Positions 59,381-64,000 of a stretch of 64,000 nucleotides of DNA are shown one piece after another. The notes beneath the pieces are model-generated. The model did no database searches. It saw nothing but the letters and a program-made list of their open reading frames with translations, and was not told the DNA's origin. The translations under genes were made by a program, and so were the position numbers. How positions within the stretch are numbered: position 1 is the first letter of the stretch; every line of letters starts with the position of its first letter. This DNA comes from an uncultured bacterium (GTDB taxonomy: Bacteria; Hydrogenedentota; Hydrogenedentia; Hydrogenedentales; CAILVY01): the NCBI GenBank assembly GCA_937951485.1, contig CALEDJ010000038.1, forward strand, positions 62,001 through 126,000, given 5' to 3'.

Positions 59381-59923
59381 CTACAGTCTGCGTTCCTGGA
59401 GTGCGCGCAGGATCAGGCCGGCCCGGTCGCTGGTCATGGCCTCAACGATCTTGCCGCGTTCCTTGGGTTTCACGAGATGCAGGATTTCGGCCACGTCTTC
59501 GATGGGCAACTGTTCGAGGCGTTCCGCCGCTTTGTCGGGCTTCATCACCGATATGGTGCTGGCGACGGTTTCAAGGCGGACCTTGCGCTCTTTTTCGGCG
59601 TCGGCGAGGGAATCGTCAATCTGTTTCTGGAGGTCCTCCAGGCGCTTCTGGAGTTGCGCGAGTTCCTGTTCGCGTTGCGCCACTTGGCTCTCGCGTCGTT
59701 TCAGTTCCTGTTCGCGCTGTTGCAGGGCGTTTTCGCGGCGTTTAACCTGCTGTACGAGCGGCGCGAGCGGGTCGGGGGGTGCGGCTTCGATGGGGGCCGG
59801 CGGGGCCTGTCCGAAGACGCGCTGGAGCGCGTCCGTGGAGAGGTTGCCGGTCAGGTAGAGTGAGAGGACCAGGGTGGCTGCAAATGAGAGCAGCCCGATA
59901 AGCGCCATCACCACGGTTTTCAT
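59381..59923 (-). CDS. MotE-like flagellar protein
   Basis: A 180-residue protein with one N-terminal membrane helix (VVMALIGLLSFAATLVLSLYL), a long coiled coil (about 58-120, rich in Q, E, K and R) and a C-terminal MgtE_N-like helical domain (MKPDKAAERLEQLPIEDVAE). This is the layout of MotE, a chaperone for the MotC-type motor protein, common in flagellar operons between fliJ and fliK. Its start overlaps fliJ by four bases. The name is by architecture and position. Confidence 0.78.
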   Translation of the reverse strand: MKTVVMALIGLLSFAATLVLSLYLTGNLSTDALQRVFGQAPPAPIEAAPPDPLAPLVQQVKRRENALQQREQELKRRESQVAQREQELAQLQKRLEDLQKQIDDSLADAEKERKVRLETVASTISVMKPDKAAERLEQLPIEDVAEILHLVKPKERGKIVEAMTSDRAGLILRALQERRL

Positions 59924-60411
59924 GGCTGCCTCCGATCCTTGGGTTGCGCCGTGCGCGCCGCCGAAGATTGTCGCAGGGCGGCGCGGGTTGTGGCGGCTTC
60001 GTCCAGGGCGGCCTGTTCCATCTTGCGCCGGTACAGAAGATTGGCCGATGCGCGCCGTTCCACGAGGCGTTCCATGACGCGGCGGGTTTTCGCCGAGGTC
60101 TCCAGTTCCACGCGCTTTTCTTCAGCGATGTTCTCCAACTGGCGGATATCGGCGTCCCTCGCGTCCCCCAGGCGCGCGAGATGCCGCTCATATTGGTAAT
60201 AGCGGCGCACTTCGTCCGCGTCGAAGCGACCCTGCGCGATGGCTTGCGCGGCGTGCAGGGCGCGCATCTGTTCTTCGGCGATCCGGGCGCGTTCGCGGCG
60301 CGCGGCATGGACCTGCCGCCGGGCCGACGCAAGCGCCTGGGCCTTGATGTCTTCCTGCCGCTTGCGGATGCGCAGGATGGTCTCGTAATGCGCGATATCC
60401 TTGATCGCCAT
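59920..60411 (-). CDS. fliJ: Flagellar export protein FliJ
   Basis: A 163-residue, almost wholly coiled-coil protein rich in Arg, Ala, Glu and Gln. FliJ is the soluble stalk-like factor that links the FliI ATPase ring to the export gate. Sequence in this family is poorly conserved; position directly after fliI and the coiled-coil build support the name. Only four bases divide it from fliI. Confidence 0.82.
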   Translation of the reverse strand: MAIKDIAHYETILRIRKRQEDIKAQALASARRQVHAARRERARIAEEQMRALHAAQAIAQGRFDADEVRRYYQYERHLARLGDARDADIRQLENIAEEKRVELETSAKTRRVMERLVERRASANLLYRRKMEQAALDEAATTRAALRQSSAARTAQPKDRRQP

Positions 60412-60415
60412 GCTG

Positions 60416-61732
60416 CTATCCCTTCAACGCGGCGGCCATGCGCGGTTCGATTTCCGTATAGGGGGACGCCTCGAAAAGTCCCTGTTGGAGGAATGCCCTT
60501 ATTTTGGGCATGAGCCGCAGGGCGGTGTCAATTTCCGGGTTGCTTCCGGCGACGTACGCGCCGATATTCACCAGGTCCTCCGCGTCGCGGTAGGTGGCGA
60601 GAATCCGGCGGATGCGCGCCGCGAGCGCCTGGTGGCTCTCGCTGGTCACTTCGGTCATGGACCGGCTCACGCTTTCGAGCACGTCCACCGCGGGGTAGTG
60701 ATTGCGCGTGGCCAATGCGCGCGACAGCGCGATGTGCCCGTCGGTGATGCTGCGCACCGCGTCGCCGATCGGGTCATTCAGGTCGTCCGCTTCCACCAGC
60801 ACCGCGTAGAAGCCTGTGATGCTGCCTCGCCCATCCGCGCCGGCGCGCTCCAGCAGTTTGGGCAACAGCGCATAGACGGAGGGCGGGTAGCCCTTGGTGG
60901 TCGGCGGTTCGCCCACGGCCAGCCCGATTTCCCGTTGCGCCATCGCGAAGCGCGTCAGCGAGTCCATGACCAGCATGACATCGGCGCCCTGCGCCCGGAA
61001 CCACTCCGCCACCGCCGTTGCCGCGTAGGCGCCGTTCAGGCGCACCAGGGCCGGCTCATCGGCCGTGGCGACCACCACCACGGACCGGCGCAACCCTTCC
61101 GGGCCGAGGTCGCCCTCGATGAATTCCCGAACCTCGCGACCGCGTTCGCCGATCAGGGCGATCACATTGACATCCGCGTTGGTATTGCGGGCAATCATGC
61201 CGATCATCTTGCTTTTGCCGACGCCGCTGCCGGACATGATAGCGATGCGCTGTCCTTTGCCGCAGGTGACGCAGGCATCCACGGCGCGGATGCCCGTCGC
61301 AATCGGCTCGGCGATGCGGCGGCGCGCCATGGGCGGCGGCGGGTCTGCATGGAGCGGCACTTCCTGCGTCCAGGGCGGGGGCGTGCCGCCGTCAATGGGG
61401 TTTCCCATCGCGCCGATGACGCGGCCCAGCAATCCTTCGCCCACCCGCACCATGCGGGAATGGTGGGTGGGGATGAGCAGGTTGCCCGGAGCGATGCCGC
61501 GCATGCCGCCCAGCGGCATGAGCAGGATGCGGTGGTCCCGAAAACCCACGACTTCCACCGGAATGGGCATGCCCCCCCCCTCGGCCTGCACGTAGCACAA
61601 GTCGCCGATCTTCATCTTTGGGCCGGTGGCCTGAATGGTCAGACCAGCGACTTCGGCGATCTTGCCATAGGCGACAATCGGTTCCGCGGCCTCGGCGCGC
61701 GCGAGGTACGCGCTCAGACTGACGGCGGGCAT
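60416..61732 (-). CDS. fliI: Flagellum-specific ATPase FliI
   Basis: A 438-residue type III export ATPase related to the F1 beta subunit. Walker A is SGSGVGKS, followed by the block VIALIGERGREVREFIE, the Walker B strand ADVMLVMDSLTRFAMAQREI and the GEPPTTKGYPPSVYALLPKL segment. The start at 61732 lies inside the end of fliH, with AAGGG about nine bases upstream; an upstream frame in the same phase is the antisense-like reading of fliH. Confidence 0.95.
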   Translation of the reverse strand: MPAVSLSAYLARAEAAEPIVAYGKIAEVAGLTIQATGPKMKIGDLCYVQAEGGGMPIPVEVVGFRDHRILLMPLGGMRGIAPGNLLIPTHHSRMVRVGEGLLGRVIGAMGNPIDGGTPPPWTQEVPLHADPPPPMARRRIAEPIATGIRAVDACVTCGKGQRIAIMSGSGVGKSKMIGMIARNTNADVNVIALIGERGREVREFIEGDLGPEGLRRSVVVVATADEPALVRLNGAYAATAVAEWFRAQGADVMLVMDSLTRFAMAQREIGLAVGEPPTTKGYPPSVYALLPKLLERAGADGRGSITGFYAVLVEADDLNDPIGDAVRSITDGHIALSRALATRNHYPAVDVLESVSRSMTEVTSESHQALAARIRRILATYRDAEDLVNIGAYVAGSNPEIDTALRLMPKIRAFLQQGLFEASPYTEIEPRMAAALKG

Positions 61733-62427
61733 GCATCCGACCCTTCCAGCGCGCTCAGGAGGTTGCCCAGCAGGGTTTCGAGGCGGGCGTCCACGTGCAT
61801 CCGTTCGGATTCCACGATACAACCTCCGGGCGACACGGAATCCGACGCCTGGACTTCGAGGATGTCAACGCCTGGAAAATCCTCCAACAGGCGTATCTTC
61901 CGGGCGCGCAGCGCCTCCAGGTCGGCGGGATGCACCCGCACCACGAGCCGCTGTCGGTCGGCGATTTTCTCCAGGGCGCGCCGGACCGTATTGTGGATGA
62001 GTTCGGGGTCTTCGCGTGATTCGCGCGCGAGAATCCGCCGCACGATCAGCGCCGTCAACTCGATCACCTGCGGCGTGAGCGATGCCAGAAATTCCTCACG
62101 CGCCCTGCGAATCGCCTCAGCGGCGCTTTCCAGGGCCGCGGCCGACTGCGCCACCGATTGCGCAAAGTGGTCGCGGCCGGCTTCCATGCCGCGCTCAAAG
62201 GCCTCGGCGTAGGCTTCCTGAATCTTCTGGGCCGCTTCTTCACGCGCTTCGGCCAAAACCGCGCGGCGTATGGCTTCGGGATCGGTGTAGTCGGGACGCG
62301 TCGGATCACCGATGGGTGCAAGATCGAGCCGGGGCGCTTCCCGGGGCGGGAATTCCTCCAGCGTGTCGGTTGCGACACGCACGGCAGCGCGCCTGTGCGC
62401 GCCATCCACCTTAATGACCCTCTCCAT
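61714..62427 (-). CDS. fliH: Flagellar assembly protein FliH
   Basis: A 237-residue regulator of FliI. The centre is a coiled coil with many Ala, Glu and Arg residues (IRRAVLAEAREEAAQKIQEA), and the C-terminal domain matches FliH/V-ATPase E-like subunits (LTALIVRRILARESRED; VVRVHPADLEALRARK; ILEVQASDSVSPGGCIVES). It overlaps fliI by 19 bp and follows fliG after about 50 bp. Confidence 0.88.
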   Translation of the reverse strand: MERVIKVDGAHRRAAVRVATDTLEEFPPREAPRLDLAPIGDPTRPDYTDPEAIRRAVLAEAREEAAQKIQEAYAEAFERGMEAGRDHFAQSVAQSAAALESAAEAIRRAREEFLASLTPQVIELTALIVRRILARESREDPELIHNTVRRALEKIADRQRLVVRVHPADLEALRARKIRLLEDFPGVDILEVQASDSVSPGGCIVESERMHVDARLETLLGNLLSALEGSDACPPSV

Positions 62428-62479
62428 GCACCCAATGCTCCCTGCCGCGGCGGGGCGGAAAACCCGGACGCAGCCGCTG

Positions 62480-63526
62480 TCAGACCAGAATCTCGTCCCT
62501 CTCGCCGCCGCCGCGCCCGGAGATGATCAGTTCGCCCGCTTCTTCCAGGCGGCGGATTGTCGCCACGATGCGCTGTTGCGCCTCCTCCACGTTCTTGAGA
62601 CGGGTCGGCCCCATGTATTCGATTTCTTCCTTGATCATTTCGCGGGCGCGCTCCGACATATTCCGGAAAATCTTGTCCGTCACTTCGTCGCTGGCGTTCT
62701 TGAGCGACAGGGCGAGGTCTTTCGTTTCGATCTCCCGCAACATCTTCTGAATGCCGGTGTCATCCACGTAGATGATGTCGTCAAAGGTGAACATGAGCCG
62801 GGCGATTTCGTCGGCCAGTTCCGGATCGCGCTCTTCCAGTTCCGCCATGATGGTCTTTTCCGCGGTGCGCTCGACGCGGTTGAGGATTTCCGCCACGTCC
62901 TTCACGCCGCCGGCAAAGGTGAATCCCTGGCTGAAGATGGCGGCCATTTTCCGTTCGAGCACGCGCTCCACTTCGCGCACGATTTCCGGCGCGGTGCGGT
63001 CCATGGTGGCGATGCGCATGACGACGTCGGACTGCACATTCTGCGGCAGGGCGGTGAGGACAATCGCGGCGGTGGCGGGTTCCAGATGCGCGAGAATCAA
63101 CGCGATGGTCTGGGGGTGCTCATCCTGAATGAAACTGGAAATCTGGGCGGGATCGGCCTTTTTGAGAAACTGAAACGGGACCTCCTGCAGGCTGTTCTGA
63201 ATTCGGTTGAGGATTTCAAAGGCGCGTTCCGCGCCAAAGGACTGTTCGAGCAGGTCCTTGGCGAAATCAATGCCGCCTTGCGCCACGAACTGCTTGGCCA
63301 CGGCCATCTGGTGCAGTTCGTCGAAAACAGCCGCCTTCAAATCCGGGTCAATCGTGCCCAGGCCGGAAATATCCAGCGTGATTTGGTCCACTTCATCCTC
63401 GCGGAGTTGGGCCAAAACGCGGCCCGCGTTCTCCGGTCCCAGGCAGGCCAGCAGGATCGCCGCCTTCTGCCGACCGTCCAACTCCTCCAGTGTGAGTTTT
63501 TTATCCTTCTTCTTGGCCATGCTCAC
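62480..63526 (-). CDS. fliG: Flagellar motor switch protein FliG
   Basis: A 348-residue rotor protein that converts ion flow into torque. The central motif is DEHPQTIALILAHLEPATAA and the C-terminal torque helix region includes FTFDDIIYVDDTGIQKMLRE with charged residues D and E on the helix. The GTG at 63526 overlaps the fliF stop (GTGA) with GGAAGAG upstream; the ATG two codons later is the alternative start. Confidence 0.95.
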   Translation of the reverse strand: MSMAKKKDKKLTLEELDGRQKAAILLACLGPENAGRVLAQLREDEVDQITLDISGLGTIDPDLKAAVFDELHQMAVAKQFVAQGGIDFAKDLLEQSFGAERAFEILNRIQNSLQEVPFQFLKKADPAQISSFIQDEHPQTIALILAHLEPATAAIVLTALPQNVQSDVVMRIATMDRTAPEIVREVERVLERKMAAIFSQGFTFAGGVKDVAEILNRVERTAEKTIMAELEERDPELADEIARLMFTFDDIIYVDDTGIQKMLREIETKDLALSLKNASDEVTDKIFRNMSERAREMIKEEIEYMGPTRLKNVEEAQQRIVATIRRLEEAGELIISGRGGGERDEILV

Positions 63527-64000
63527 TCATGCTCTTCCGCCATCCAACCCCGCAACAACGCCGCCACTCCCTGCGGTTCTTCCCGCGCCATGCGGTTGAC
63601 TTCCATGGCCACGTCGTGGCGCCGCAAATCCTCGCGGGTCGCCTCGGGCAGCGGAATCACTTCCTCTTCCTCCTCGCCCGGCGCTTCTATCGCCCGACCC
63701 AGCAGCACCCGGAGCACATAAAAGCCCGCCAGAATGGCCAGAATCTGCGCGACAGTCCACACCCACTGCATCCGTTGCGTCCATTGCGCGGCGGCCCGCG
63801 CCTCGTCCCGCGCGGCGACCGCGATTGGCAGTTGATCAATGGCGAAGGGATGATCATGAATCGCCACCTCCGTGGGAATCTCACCCTCGCCCACAGCCGC
63901 CTTCGCCAGATCGATATACGCCTGCCGGCGGTCCTCCGACAGGCCCACGTACTCCCGAACCGTGTTGCCCGCTTCGTCCGTTGTCTCCTGATAGTCGCCC
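63523..64000 (-). CDS. fliF: Flagellar MS-ring protein FliF (partial)
   Basis: The C-terminal 158 residues of FliF; the rest is beyond the right edge. A periplasmic stretch with GDYQETTDEAGNTVREYVGL leads to the second membrane helix (VWTVAQILAILAGFYVLRVLL). An acidic tail ends with the FliG-binding helix PQGVAALLRGWMAEE. The frame is open through the edge of the window, so the GTG at 63948 is internal. It begins the visible flagellar operon. Confidence 0.88.
   Translation of the reverse strand, partial: GDYQETTDEAGNTVREYVGLSEDRRQAYIDLAKAAVGEGEIPTEVAIHDHPFAIDQLPIAVAARDEARAAAQWTQRMQWVWTVAQILAILAGFYVLRVLLGRAIEAPGEEEEEVIPLPEATREDLRRHDVAMEVNRMAREEPQGVAALLRGWMAEEHE

Noticed and set aside
60401-62212. 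A 603-codon plus-strand frame opposite fliI and fliH
   Set aside because: The minus strand carries unmistakable FliI and FliH; the antisense frame is His/Arg-rich without motifs.

Overview
The window is GC-rich, densely coded bacterial DNA from a Gram-negative, flagellated organism. It carries a secretin and type II secretion genes, an LPLAT of the DUF374 type, an AsmA-like protein and P-ring-less flagellar operons. Together with DUF1559 pseudopilin, DUF1501, DUF1549/DUF1553 and PPC-domain genes this points to a Planctomycetes/Lentisphaerae/Hydrogenedentes-type lineage. That assignment is inferred from gene content; no rRNA gene is present to settle it. No tRNA, rRNA, CRISPR array, transposase or integrase was seen.

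Layout. 1-6.6 kb holds housekeeping genes: an AsmA-like C-terminus, a zinc-ribbon protein, a SPOR protein, panE, a DUF374 acyltransferase, rlmN, a lipoprotein, and rpmB with a textbook promoter and terminator. 6.6-20.7 kb is a complete type II secretion cluster on the minus strand, in the order gspE, gspF, DUF1559 pseudopilin, gspG, H, I, J, K, L, M, a GspC/PilP-like gene and the secretin gspD. An ECF sigma factor and a zinc-finger anti-sigma/TPR protein lie just upstream (20.8-22.7 kb). 22.8-25.1 kb encodes a secreted BNR_4 sialidase/lyase-like protein coupled to an exported class I glutamine amidotransferase-like hydrolase. 25.2-34.7 kb is a surface-glycan region: a GT-C/TPR membrane protein, a decayed VapB-VapC remnant, a Wzm-like permease, a Wzt-like ATPase with a large duplicated C-terminal module, a radical SAM/SPASM-like enzyme, and a paralogue of that enzyme that has lost its cluster cysteines and is fused to a family 2 glycosyltransferase. 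34.7-50 kb holds an M19 dipeptidase, an FKBP isomerase, a second GT-C/TPR protein, a four-gene DUF1549-DUF1501-PPC-spermidine-synthase-like cluster and an exported PCMT. 50-64 kb is a flagellar operon on the minus strand: fliF, G, H, I, J, motE, fliK, flgD, a TIGR02530 protein, flgE, motA, motB, fliL, fliN, fliO, fliP and a coupled small membrane protein.

The best candidate for an undescribed system is the cassette at 27.8-34.7 kb. It links a polysaccharide-type ABC exporter, whose ATPase carries two tandem copies of an unrecognised module of about 220 residues, to an active and a pseudo-radical SAM protein. The latter bears a glycosyltransferase. By inference it makes and exports an unusual surface glycan or modified product.

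Intergenic gaps carry several families of short dispersed repeats. They include 9-bp-period arrays (CGGACNNNT and AAGGACNNC), near-loopless palindromes and a REP-like element. All coordinates of starts were chosen by reading ribosome binding sites and overlaps by eye; GTG, TTG and stop-start overlaps are frequent.
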